Part shown: piece by piece, positions 1-6,257 of the stretch
How the letters are laid out: every line of letters starts with the position of its first letter
Position numbering within the stretch: position 1 is the stretch's first letter
Origin: an uncultured Clostridium sp.
GTDB taxonomy: Bacteria; Bacillota; Clostridia; Lachnospirales; Lachnospiraceae
Assembly: GCA_900553925.1 (NCBI GenBank)
Contig: USFH01000117.1
Coordinates: 1 to 6,793, forward strand
Direction of reading: 5' to 3'
Length of the DNA: 6,793 nt
The notes under the pieces: model-generated
What the model was told of the DNA's origin: nothing
Database searches by the model: none
The model's input: the letters and a program-made list of their open reading frames with translations, nothing else
Program-made: the position numbers and the translations under genes

Positions 1-759
1 TTCGTGAGCCGTCTGTTCGGACGTCTGCCGAATACAAGCATCAATCCGGACGAGGTTGTTGCTGTCGGTGCAGCAACTCAGGCTGCAATGAAAGAGCGGA
101 ACGAAGCGGTTAAGGAGATCATTCTGACGGATGTCTGTCCTTTTACACTCGGAACGGAGGTTGTATCCCGCAGAACCGGTGGTGTGTTCGAAGCAGGGCA
201 TTACCTGCCTTTGATCGAGCGCAATTCCGTGATTCCTGTGAGCCATACAGAACGGCTATACACGGTCAGCGACAGACAGACCCGTATCAAAGTCGACATT
301 CTGCAGGGTGAAAGCCGTCTTGCGGCAAATAACGTCTATCTCGGCAGTATCGAAGTAGTGGTTCCGCCGGCACCCGCCGGTGAAGAATGTGTCGATGTCA
401 CATACACATACGATGTCAATTCGATTCTGGAAGTTATCGTGAAGGTGATTTCAACAAATGTAGAAAAACGTCTTGTGATCAAGAATGAGGAAACCGATAT
501 GACGGATGCGGAGATCGACGCAAGATTCGCAGAGCTTTCTTCCCTGAAGATTCATCCGAGGGAGCAGGAAGCAAACAAATTATTGCTGCTGCGTGCCGAT
601 CGTATGTACGAGGAGTCCATCGGTGATACACGTAAGCTTCTTGAGCATGAGATCAATCAGTTTGAAGATATATTAAATAAACAGAATCCATCGGAGATTA
701 GCAGTGCAAGAGACTCCTTCAAGGAATTCCTTGATAATCTCGAAGAAGATCTGTTTTAG
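1..759 (+). CDS. hscC: HscC-type Hsp70 chaperone, C-terminal part (5' end outside window)
   Basis: An Hsp70-family ATP-dependent chaperone that would act on unfolded or specific client proteins in the cytoplasm. The reading frame is open from base 1 (TTC GTG AGC...), so the gene begins upstream; the GTG at position 4 is an internal Val codon, not a start. About 252 residues are visible. Residues ~1-35 are the end of the nucleotide-binding domain, with the Hsp70 motif NPDEVVAVGAA. The segment LTDVCPFTLG (41-50) is the linker and start of the beta-sandwich substrate-binding domain, which continues with IERNSVIPVS (71-80) and QGESRLAANN (101-110). A helical lid rich in Glu, Lys and Leu follows (~165-251). 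LTDVCP, PPAPAGE and KIHPREQE are typical of HscC rather than DnaK, and there is no long disordered DnaK-type tail. Known HscC proteins are ~550-570 residues, so a little under half is seen. The J-domain partner is not in the window. The gene converges on the YprB-like gene and shares its terminator. HscC subtype is my recognition from motifs; Hsp70 membership is certain. Confidence 0.93.
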   Translation, partial: FVSRLFGRLPNTSINPDEVVAVGAATQAAMKERNEAVKEIILTDVCPFTLGTEVVSRRTGGVFEAGHYLPLIERNSVIPVSHTERLYTVSDRQTRIKVDILQGESRLAANNVYLGSIEVVVPPAPAGEECVDVTYTYDVNSILEVIVKVISTNVEKRLVIKNEETDMTDAEIDARFAELSSLKIHPREQEANKLLLLRADRMYEESIGDTRKLLEHEINQFEDILNKQNPSEISSARDSFKEFLDNLEEDLF

Positions 760-794
760 AGTTTTCGGACGAAGGATCATGGAAACTCCGGGAA

Positions 795-834
795 ATAATA
801 AGGCTGGCGTTTACGAAAGCGCCAGCCTTATTAT
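795..834. terminator. Bidirectional intrinsic terminator between convergent genes
   Basis: A near-perfect inverted repeat: 795-812 pairs with 817-834 around an ACGA loop (813-816), with one G-T wobble (810/819). The GC-rich core GGCTGGCG (802-809) pairs with CGCCAGCC (820-827) and is flanked by A/T-rich sequence on both sides. The core is therefore followed by TTATTATAT in plus-strand RNA and by TTATTATTT in minus-strand RNA. It lies 36 bp after the hscC stop and overlaps the last codons and stop of the minus-strand gene, so it probably ends both transcripts. Confidence 0.9.
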
Positions 835-1878
835 ATGCCTTGCATAGGCATGCAGAAGGTCCAGATCCTGCAGGAACGAATCTGTCAATTCTATAAATGA
901 TTCCTTCTCCGTGTAATCCCGTTTGTACCCGGACATGATGCCATCATCAAGCTGGGAGATGAAATACCCCTGCTTGCGAAGATAACAGGTTTCCCGTTTT
1001 GCAGGTTCGCGGTAATTCTTGTCCACATAGTTTGCAACGCTTTTGTGAACTGCCATATCTTCTGCAGGCAGATAATAGTATTCTTTGTAATTATCAAAAA
1101 AGAATTTTAATTCCTCTGTATAAATCGGTACATTGATCGTTGCCTCGTTCTGGAATCCGGTTATAATGATATCCTGTAGGCCGATTGTCAGACGCTTCGG
1201 AAGCGGATATTCCAGTTCCAGAGAAAACAGCAGCCGGTTCTGACGCACCGACATGCGGCGTACCAGCAGACATCCAGCCTTCATCCTGCAATATGCAAGC
1301 ATGCTGGCACAATCCAATAAACCCTCGATATCTTCATAATTATGCTGGAGCAGAAGCTGTTTGTTCGTCTTTACCGGAAGCTTCACATAATCCTGGTATA
1401 CCTTGATCAGATCTCCTCCGGAATACTTGTCCAGGCGATGGATTCCAAGGAAGCGTTCCACGCTTTTCTGCTTCATATTCTCCAAGTGCAGATGTTCCTT
1501 CAGAAAACGGATCTGCTTATAAATATCTATATTTTCTTTCTTGGAAAATGGGTTTTCCATGCCATACGCAGCCATCTTCTTCGACAGGTAAGGAATATCA
1601 AACCCATCGCCGTTATATGTAACAAAATATTTGAAGTCTTTACAAAACAGAAGGAATTCGCGCAGAATCTTCTCTTCTGAGAGGCCATCCTGATTGAACC
1701 ATTGACATATTTTCCAGCGATGATCCTCATAATAAGCACAGCCGATCAGATAGAGTGCGGTATGTTCGGCAGTAAAACCGGTGGTTTCAATATCAAACAC
1801 AAGTACATCCTCTGCCGCATAATAATTCTGAAGCGTCTGTAATTTGCTCGTGTGTGCATCATTGACAATTTTATCCAT
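811..1878 (-). CDS. yprB: YprB-like DEDD-family exonuclease (RNase H-like fold)
   Basis: A predicted metal-dependent 3'-5' exonuclease of the YprB / RNase_H_2 family, 355 residues, cytoplasmic. The three exonuclease motifs are present: DIET (D29, E31), YNGDGFDIPYL (88-98, with D94) and HNYED (179-183, with D183). The intervening sequence SVERFLGIHR...YSGGDL (139-157) is also typical of the family. Residues ~205-355 form a separate Tyr-rich C-terminal region containing EDMAVHKSVANYVD (273-286) and CYLRKQGYF (298-306), whose function I do not recognise. In Bacillus subtilis the family member YprB (MrfB) acts with the helicase YprA (MrfA) in mitomycin-damage repair. No such helicase is adjacent here and the N-terminus lacks an extension before the nuclease domain, so the partnership may not apply. 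The start is set by a strong AGGAGG (1884-1889, minus strand) 5 nt upstream of the ATG. It is transcribed alone from its own promoter and stops inside the hairpin shared with hscC. Nuclease family is sure; substrate (DNA or RNA) is unknown. Confidence 0.9.
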   Translation of the reverse strand: MDKIVNDAHTSKLQTLQNYYAAEDVLVFDIETTGFTAEHTALYLIGCAYYEDHRWKICQWFNQDGLSEEKILREFLLFCKDFKYFVTYNGDGFDIPYLSKKMAAYGMENPFSKKENIDIYKQIRFLKEHLHLENMKQKSVERFLGIHRLDKYSGGDLIKVYQDYVKLPVKTNKQLLLQHNYEDIEGLLDCASMLAYCRMKAGCLLVRRMSVRQNRLLFSLELEYPLPKRLTIGLQDIIITGFQNEATINVPIYTEELKFFFDNYKEYYYLPAEDMAVHKSVANYVDKNYREPAKRETCYLRKQGYFISQLDDGIMSGYKRDYTEKESFIELTDSFLQDLDLLHAYARHIIRLALS

Positions 1879-1934
1879 GGAAACCTCCTATTTAATCTGA
1901 CACTTATCTTTGTTTTTTCATTCATCTGCCCTTT

Positions 1935-1962
1935 ATTATAGCAAAAATGCCATAGAAGTAAA
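1935..1962 (-). promoter_or_regulatory. Putative sigma-A promoter of the YprB-like gene
   Basis: On the minus strand, a perfect -10 hexamer TATAAT (1935-1940) is preceded by TG one base upstream (TGCTATAAT), an extended -10. A -35-like TTTACT (1957-1962, 4 of 6 matches to TTGACA) lies 16 nt further upstream. The predicted transcript starts near 1928 and has a leader of about 50 nt ending in the AGGAGG ribosome binding site. Confidence 0.65.
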
Positions 1963-1970
1963 GAAAATGC

Positions 1971-1998
1971 TTGTATTTTTTAGGCAATATGATATAAT
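1971..1998 (+). promoter_or_regulatory. Putative sigma-A promoter of the DivIVA-like gene
   Basis: A perfect TATAAT (1993-1998) with an extended -10 TG (TGATATAAT, from 1990) lies 16 nt after a weak -35 TTGTAT (1971-1976). The expected start of transcription is near 2005, about 27 nt before the ATG at 2032. This places the alternative ATG at 2011 almost at the 5' end of the RNA and argues against it. The promoter sits back-to-back with the minus-strand promoter, with only 8 bp between the two -35 elements. Confidence 0.7.
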
Positions 1999-2019
1999 TT
2001 TATCTAAAGTATGATGTAC

Positions 2020-2026
2020 GGAGGAG
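2020..2026 (+). promoter_or_regulatory. Ribosome binding site that decides the DivIVA-like start
   Basis: GGAGGAG lies 5 nt before the ATG at 2032. An in-frame ATG at 2011 lies upstream of this site and has no Shine-Dalgarno sequence of its own (the preceding bases are TATCTAAAGT). The site therefore selects 2032. Confidence 0.85.
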
Positions 2027-2031
2027 ATAGA

Positions 2032-2607
2032 ATGTTACGACCAGACGATATTAGATCAACAACTTTTAAGAAGGGCTTATTTGGTTACAAAGCCGCAGAA
2101 GTTGACAGCTTCAAGGACACGGTATTCAGAGCGTACAACGACCTTTCCAAAGATTATGAGGAAACAAAAGAAAAATTTGATAAACTCACAAAAGCAATGG
2201 AAGAGACCAGACTGAAAGTTTTTGAACTTGAGAACCAATTGCAGCAGGCTGAGAATGTATCTACTTCTGCCGGTGAAAGTGTAGAAGCACAGAAGAAGGC
2301 AGATCAGATCATAAAGAACGCAGAAGCAACAGCAGCAGATATCATCGCGAAAGCGAAAGCACAAAGTGAAAAGCTCGAAGGTACTGCAAAGCCGAAGGCA
2401 GAAGCACCAAAGGCTGAACCGGAACCTGCGAAGGAATCTGCATCCTCTAAGTTCTTCAAGAAATCAGACGAGGATGTACATACGGCCGCAACCAACAACG
2501 ACGACGATGACGAAATCTTTGTTGGCGAGATTGAAGATGCAAGAAAACCGGATCGCATGATGATCGGGGATGGCGAGGAAGAAGACGAAGGCTTCGAATT
2601 CTTATAA
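2032..2607 (+). CDS. DivIVA-domain protein with coiled coil and acidic tail
   Basis: A 191-residue protein with an N-terminal DivIVA domain, predicted to bind the inner face of the membrane and act in cell division, polarity or envelope growth. Residues 1-30 (MLRPDDIRST then FKKGLFGYKAAEVDSF) match the family's crossed-hairpin start, with the F-K-x-G-L-x-G-Y-x-x-x-E-V-D pattern. A coiled coil covers ~28-75, and a second Lys/Ala/Glu-rich helical stretch ~85-118. A low-complexity KPKAEAPKAEPEPAKE linker (120-135) follows. The C-terminus (157-191) is very acidic, with DDDD at 157-160 and EEEDE at 182-186, and ends FEFL. I chose ATG 2032 over ATG 2011 because of the ribosome binding site at 2020-2026, the promoter position and the family N-terminus. 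It has its own promoter and terminator but lies just 63 bp before ruvA, upstream of the ruvAB-zapA cluster. It could be a DivIVA, GpsB or SepIVA-like paralogue; sequence alone does not decide, so no symbol is given. Confidence 0.85.
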   Translation: MLRPDDIRSTTFKKGLFGYKAAEVDSFKDTVFRAYNDLSKDYEETKEKFDKLTKAMEETRLKVFELENQLQQAENVSTSAGESVEAQKKADQIIKNAEATAADIIAKAKAQSEKLEGTAKPKAEAPKAEPEPAKESASSKFFKKSDEDVHTAATNNDDDDEIFVGEIEDARKPDRMMIGDGEEEDEGFEFL

Positions 2608-2621
2608 GATTAAGCCGGATC

Positions 2622-2656
2622 GGAGTTGTCGTAATAACGACAACTCCTTATTTTTT
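2622..2656 (+). terminator. Intrinsic terminator after the DivIVA-like gene, just before ruvA
   Basis: An 11-bp perfect stem (2622-2632 with 2637-2647, GGAGTTGTCGT/ACGACAACTCC) with an AATA loop is followed by TTATTTTTT (2648-2656). It begins 14 nt after the DivIVA-like stop. Its U-tract ends only 3 nt before the ruvA Shine-Dalgarno AGGAG (2660-2664), so it is either a leaky terminator or an attenuator for the downstream genes. Confidence 0.88.
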
Positions 2657-2670
2657 GACAGGAGATCATT

Positions 2671-3267
2671 ATGTTTGCATATATTAAAGGAACTGTAACA
2701 GAGATTGGGACGGAAGGGATCGTTATTGAGACCGGGGGGATCGGATTCTCGGTCTTTACATCATCCCAGGTTTCAGCAAAACTGAATACGAATCAGCAAG
2801 CTACGATTTATACGCATCTGAATGTACGGGAAGACGATATGAGTCTGTTCGGTTTTCTGACTAAGGAAGAACGCTCTGTGTTCGAGATGCTGATCAACGT
2901 GAGCGGTGTGGGACCAAAGAGTGCATTGTCGATTCTGTCCTGTCTGTCTGTAGATGAACTCCGGATGGCAGTACTGTCTGATGATCACAAAGCAATTGCT
3001 AAGGCAAATGGTATCGGACCCAAGACAGCACAGCGTCTTATCATTGAACTTCGGGATAAGTTTCATCTTGAAGATGTTCTCGATAGTTTTGATGACGGAG
3101 AAACCTCTGCCGGTGCACCGGAAGATATTGTATCGGAAACAGCGATGGCATTAAGCAGCCTTGGATATTCCAATGTCGAAGCACTGCGTGCGATCAAGAA
3201 AGTTCCGGGTAGCGAGAATATGACGGTTGAAGAATTACTGAAAGAAGCGTTGAAGAAGATTATTTAA
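2671..3267 (+). CDS. ruvA: Holliday junction branch migration protein RuvA
   Basis: RuvA binds four-way Holliday junctions as a tetramer or octamer and loads the RuvB motor onto two arms during recombinational repair. The protein is 198 residues, the normal family length (E. coli ~203). Domain I, the OB fold (1-~64), has the VRED segment whose E54/D55 align with the acidic-pin residues of E. coli RuvA. Domain II (~70-130) has two helix-hairpin-helix motifs, VSGVGPKSAL (77-86) and NGIGPKTAQRL (113-123), which contact DNA backbones. After a flexible linker (~138-152), domain III (~153-198), which binds RuvB, contains ALSSLGYSNVEALRAI. The ATG has AGGAG (2660-2664) 6 nt upstream. ruvB starts 14 bp after the stop, so the two are co-transcribed. 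The Holliday resolvase RuvC, often encoded beside ruvA, is absent here; the terminator directly upstream leaves no evident promoter of its own. Confidence 0.98.
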   Translation: MFAYIKGTVTEIGTEGIVIETGGIGFSVFTSSQVSAKLNTNQQATIYTHLNVREDDMSLFGFLTKEERSVFEMLINVSGVGPKSALSILSCLSVDELRMAVLSDDHKAIAKANGIGPKTAQRLIIELRDKFHLEDVLDSFDDGETSAGAPEDIVSETAMALSSLGYSNVEALRAIKKVPGSENMTVEELLKEALKKII

Positions 3268-3281
3268 GCAAAGGGGACACT

Positions 3282-4280
3282 ATGGAACGAATCATTCAAG
3301 CCGATATCATTCCTGAAGAGGACAAAATTGAACAAGGGCTTCGCCCGAACCATTTATCCGAGTATATCGGACAGGAAAAGGCGAAGAAAAATCTGCGTGT
3401 ATTTATTGAAGCCGCAAAGAAACGTGGAGAGCCGCTTGATCATGTACTGTTGTATGGTCCTCCGGGACTCGGAAAGACAACCCTTGCATCGATTGTCGCA
3501 ACAGAGATGGGGGTGAATCTCAAGATCACATCCGGGCCTGCCATAGACAAACCGGGTGATCTTGCAGCGATTTTGAACAATCTATCCGAAAATGATGTTT
3601 TATTCATTGACGAGATCCACCGGCTCAACAAACAGGTAGAAGAAGTCCTGTATCCGGCTATGGAGGATTTTGCAATTGATATTGTAATCGGAAAAGGAGC
3701 CGGAGCCAGATCTATCCGTCTGGATCTTCCAAAATTCACACTCGTTGGTGCAACGACACGTGCAGGTATGCTGACTGCACCTTTGCGGGATCGTTTCGGT
3801 GTTGTCAACCGGCTCGAATTCTATAATGTAACAGAACTAATGCAGATTATTCTTCGTTCCGCATCCGTCCTTGGTGTAAAAATCGATGATGAAGGTGCAT
3901 TGGAGATTGCCAAGCGTTCCCGCGGAACGCCGCGTCTTGCGAACCGTCTTCTGAAGCGTGTCCGTGATTTCGCACAGGTCGAAGGAGATGGCTCCATTAA
4001 TTATGATGTTGCCAAGACTGCACTTGACCGGCTTGAGGTCGATTCGATGGGGCTCGATAACACAGACCGCAATATCTTAGAGACGATGATCCACAAATTC
4101 GGTGGCGGTCCGGTCGGACTTGATACACTTGCAGCAGCAATCGGTGAGGATTCCGGTACGCTTGAAGAAGTGTATGAACCATATTTAATAAAAAATGGCT
4201 TTATAAATCGTACACCACGTGGTAGAATTGTAACAGAACATTGCTATAGACATTTCGGTCTGGAGCATCTGATAGAATAG
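3282..4280 (+). CDS. ruvB: Holliday junction helicase motor RuvB
   Basis: RuvB is an AAA+ ATPase that forms hexameric rings on DNA and pulls duplex arms through the RuvA-bound Holliday junction. The protein is 332 residues, the usual family length, and looks intact. Walker A is GPPGLGKTT (59-67, K65), Walker B is LFIDEIH (107-113, D110/E111), sensor 1 is GATTR (156-160), the arginine-finger region is LRDRFG (168-173) and sensor 2 is GTPRLANRLL (215-224, R218). The C-terminal winged-helix DNA-binding domain spans ~255-332, with RTPRGR (310-315) in the wing. The presumed RuvA-contacting beta-hairpin lies between Walker B and sensor 1 (~130-150). Ribosome binding site AGGGG (3272-3276) lies 5 nt before the ATG. 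It sits between ruvA (14 bp gap) and zapA (17 bp gap), consistent with one transcript. Confidence 0.99.
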   Translation: MERIIQADIIPEEDKIEQGLRPNHLSEYIGQEKAKKNLRVFIEAAKKRGEPLDHVLLYGPPGLGKTTLASIVATEMGVNLKITSGPAIDKPGDLAAILNNLSENDVLFIDEIHRLNKQVEEVLYPAMEDFAIDIVIGKGAGARSIRLDLPKFTLVGATTRAGMLTAPLRDRFGVVNRLEFYNVTELMQIILRSASVLGVKIDDEGALEIAKRSRGTPRLANRLLKRVRDFAQVEGDGSINYDVAKTALDRLEVDSMGLDNTDRNILETMIHKFGGGPVGLDTLAAAIGEDSGTLEEVYEPYLIKNGFINRTPRGRIVTEHCYRHFGLEHLIE

Positions 4281-4297
4281 CAAAGGAGATTTTCACA

Positions 4298-4702
4298 ATG
4301 GCGAAAAAAGTAGATATCCCGGTTGTAATTAACGGGAAAGTATATACCTTAAGCGGATACGAAGGAGAAGATTACCTTCAGAATGTTGCAACTTATATCA
4401 ACGGTAAAATAGCAGAATGTAAGACATCCGATCAATACCGCCGCATGAATACTGAGTATCAGGGAATTCTGCTTGCGTTAAATATTGCCGACGATTATTT
4501 TAAAGCAAAGAATCAGGCAGATTCCATGGTAACGGAGGATAGCAACAAAGAACAACAGCTCTACGATCTGAGACATGAAGTCATCGAATCGCAGATCAAA
4601 CTTGAAAGTTCTGCGCGTATGATTGAAGAATACAAAGAACAGATCAATGCTTTACAGAGAAAGATTATTCAGTTAGAGGCAGAGAAAAACCGAAATGAAT
4701 AA
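4298..4702 (+). CDS. zapA: Cell division protein ZapA, long coiled-coil form
   Basis: ZapA binds FtsZ and cross-links its filaments, helping the Z-ring assemble at midcell. The protein is 134 residues. The N-terminal globular head (~5-70) shows the ZapA pattern: V-x-I-x-G-K-V-Y-x-L-S-G-Y-E (9-22), then DYLQNVATYINGKI (25-38) and LLALNIADDYF (58-68). A continuous charged coiled coil follows (~82-132), ending QLEAEKNRNE. Many ZapA proteins are ~85-110 residues, so this coil is on the long side. A good ribosome binding site, AAAGGAG (4282-4288), lies 9 nt before the ATG. The stop overlaps the start of the U32 gene by 8 bp, so their translation is probably coupled. Its place after ruvAB suggests that this repair pair and a divisome protein are expressed together. 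Confidence 0.93.
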   Translation: MAKKVDIPVVINGKVYTLSGYEGEDYLQNVATYINGKIAECKTSDQYRRMNTEYQGILLALNIADDYFKAKNQADSMVTEDSNKEQQLYDLRHEVIESQIKLESSARMIEEYKEQINALQRKIIQLEAEKNRNE

Positions 4703-6194
4703 AATATCATCGAAAATTGAAGTACTGGCTCCGTGTGGGTCCTATGATATACTTGTTGCCGCTGTACATGCAGGTGCTGATGCCTGCTATATTGGCGGCA
4801 ATTCTTTTGGTGCAAGGGCATATGCAGAGAACTTTGATACCGATACGATCAGGAAAGCTGTCCGCTATGCACATCTTCACGGAGTCCGGGTATATCTGAC
4901 TGTGAATACACTTGTGAAAGAGGAAGAATTTCCGGATTTGTATGCCTATATCAAGCCATTCTACGAAGTGGGCGGTGACGCATTGATCATTCAAGATCTT
5001 GGAGTATTTGATTATGTACGGAAACAGTTCCCGGATATTGCGATTCACTGCAGTACGCAGATGAATATCACTTCCCGGTATGGTGCCGCCATGATGCGCA
5101 GGCAGGGTGCCACCCGTGTTGTGACTGCCCGGGAGATGTCTCTGGCAGAAATCCGTGATATCAAAGAACACGTAGATGTTGAAATCGAAACATTTGTACA
5201 CGGGGCAATGTGCTATTCCTACAGCGGTCAGTGTCTGATGAGTTCTCTTGCAGGCGGTCGTAGCGGAAACCGCGGCAGATGTGCTCAGCCATGCAGGAAA
5301 TGCTACGACGGAAGCTATCTGCTCTCTATGAAGGATATGTGCACTTTGAAGGATATTCCGAAATTAATCGAAGCAGGAATTGATTCCCTGAAGATTGAAG
5401 GCCGTATGAAAAACATCTATTATGTGGCATCTGCCGTCCACGCATACCGGACGATGGTAGACGACTATGTGAACGGCTGTTTCGATGAGAAAAAAGCAGA
5501 AGCACTTACTTTTGAGCTTGCAAATATCTATAACCGGGGCGGATTCTCGGATGGATATTTCTTCTGTAGAAATGATGCAGGCATGATATCGAAGAACCGC
5601 CCGAACAATCAGGGTGTCTGTATCGGAGAGCTTAAGAATACAGGAAATGGAACGGTTCATATTCTCCTTCATGAGACATTATACAAACAGGATGTATTAG
5701 AGCTTGTGACAAAAAATAAGCAGATTATTGAGATCACCACTTCTAAAGAAGGAAAAAAAGGTGAAACGGTTATTTTAAACTGTCCGAAGACAAAACAGCT
5801 TGCTGCCGGTCAGAAAATCTATCGGACAAGATGCGCGGTATTGCTTGATAAAATAGAAAAACAATACATGGAAGATTATCCGAAATTACCGGTAAAAATG
5901 CATGTCCATGCAAAAATCGGGGATTCCATCGAAGTTCATGGTGATCTGCAGATCCAGGACAGCCATTACAAAGCATTCATTCAGGATTCCGTTGTCGAAA
6001 GAAGCAACGGACAGACACTTACCATGGAAGTTATTCAAAAACCGTTTGGGCAGCTTGGGAACACTGACTATATGCTTGCGGAATTTACGCTTGATGCAGA
6101 TCCGGATGCGTTTTTACCTGCCGGGCTCTTAAAGAAGCTTCGCCGGAGTCTACTCGAACAGCTCGAACAGCAGACATCACAGCGCGACCAATAA
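4695..6194 (+). CDS. U32 family protein (annotated peptidase; likely Fe-S RNA-hydroxylation type), short C-terminus
   Basis: A 499-residue member of the peptidase U32 / collagenase-like family. Residues ~8-250 form the U32 core: EVLAPCGSYDIL (9-20), AGADACYIGG (26-35), HCSTQM (118-123), ETFVHGAMCYSYSGQC (165-180) and GNRGRCAQPCR (191-201). Cysteines C173, C180, C196 and C200 fit the conserved set that in studied relatives (UbiU/UbiV, TrhP, RlhA) is tied to an iron-sulphur cluster. Those proteins work in hydroxylation of ubiquinone precursors, tRNA or 23S rRNA, so RNA modification is a better guess than proteolysis; this is inference. Residues ~390-491 resemble part of the DUF3656 region, with PAGLLKKLRRSLLEQL (475-490). 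From memory, clostridial homologues with that region often run to ~650-800 residues with a further C-terminal part, which is missing here. The start ATG overlaps the zapA stop (ATGAATAA) and lacks a well-spaced Shine-Dalgarno; the nearest is AGAGG (4675-4679), 15 nt away. Translational coupling to zapA is likely. Confidence 0.9.
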   Translation: MNKISSKIEVLAPCGSYDILVAAVHAGADACYIGGNSFGARAYAENFDTDTIRKAVRYAHLHGVRVYLTVNTLVKEEEFPDLYAYIKPFYEVGGDALIIQDLGVFDYVRKQFPDIAIHCSTQMNITSRYGAAMMRRQGATRVVTAREMSLAEIRDIKEHVDVEIETFVHGAMCYSYSGQCLMSSLAGGRSGNRGRCAQPCRKCYDGSYLLSMKDMCTLKDIPKLIEAGIDSLKIEGRMKNIYYVASAVHAYRTMVDDYVNGCFDEKKAEALTFELANIYNRGGFSDGYFFCRNDAGMISKNRPNNQGVCIGELKNTGNGTVHILLHETLYKQDVLELVTKNKQIIEITTSKEGKKGETVILNCPKTKQLAAGQKIYRTRCAVLLDKIEKQYMEDYPKLPVKMHVHAKIGDSIEVHGDLQIQDSHYKAFIQDSVVERSNGQTLTMEVIQKPFGQLGNTDYMLAEFTLDADPDAFLPAGLLKKLRRSLLEQLEQQTSQRDQ

Positions 6195-6214
6195 TCGGGT
6201 CTGCCCGGCAACTG

Positions 6215-6249
6215 AAAAAGGACTTTCCGCTATGCGGAAAGTCCTTTTT
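6215..6249. terminator. Bidirectional intrinsic terminator closing the ruvAB-zapA-U32 cluster
   Basis: A perfect 16-bp inverted repeat (6215-6230 with 6234-6249) with a TAT loop. The core GGACTTTCCGC/GCGGAAAGTCC is flanked by AAAAA on the left and TTTTT on the right, so RNA from either strand ends in a hairpin followed by a U-run. It lies 20 bp after the U32 stop and 8 bp beyond the stop of the minus-strand GH43-like gene. Confidence 0.93.
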
Positions 6250-6257
6250 GTTATGTC

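Noticed and set aside
4..6. GTG near the left edge as the start of the Hsp70-like gene
   Set aside because: The frame is open upstream to base 1 and the protein begins in the middle of the nucleotide-binding domain, so this is an internal Val codon of a gene cut by the window.
759..788. 8-bp inverted repeat GAGTTTTC/GGAAACTC after the hscC stop
   Set aside because: It has a 14-nt loop, a wobble pair and no following U-run; the much stronger hairpin at 795-834 explains termination.
1342..1680. 112-codon plus-strand open frame opposite the YprB-like gene
   Set aside because: It lies opposite the conserved nuclease motifs, and no ribosome binding site or domain was seen.
2011..2031. ATG ATG at 2011 as the start of the DivIVA-like gene
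   Set aside because: It lies about 6 nt after the predicted transcription start, has no ribosome binding site, and adds residues not found in the family N-terminus; ATG 2032 follows GGAGGAG.
3440..3808. 122-codon open frame on the minus strand inside ruvB
   Set aside because: It is antisense to the Walker A, Walker B and sensor 1 coding region and has no family resemblance; it is a shadow frame.
4707..5201. 164-codon open frame on the minus strand inside the U32 gene
   Set aside because: It has no recognisable motif or domain and lies fully opposite a conserved gene; it is a shadow frame.
6196..6207. Small CGGG-TCTG-CCCG hairpin after the U32 stop
   Set aside because: A four-base stem is expected by chance and the real terminator lies directly downstream.
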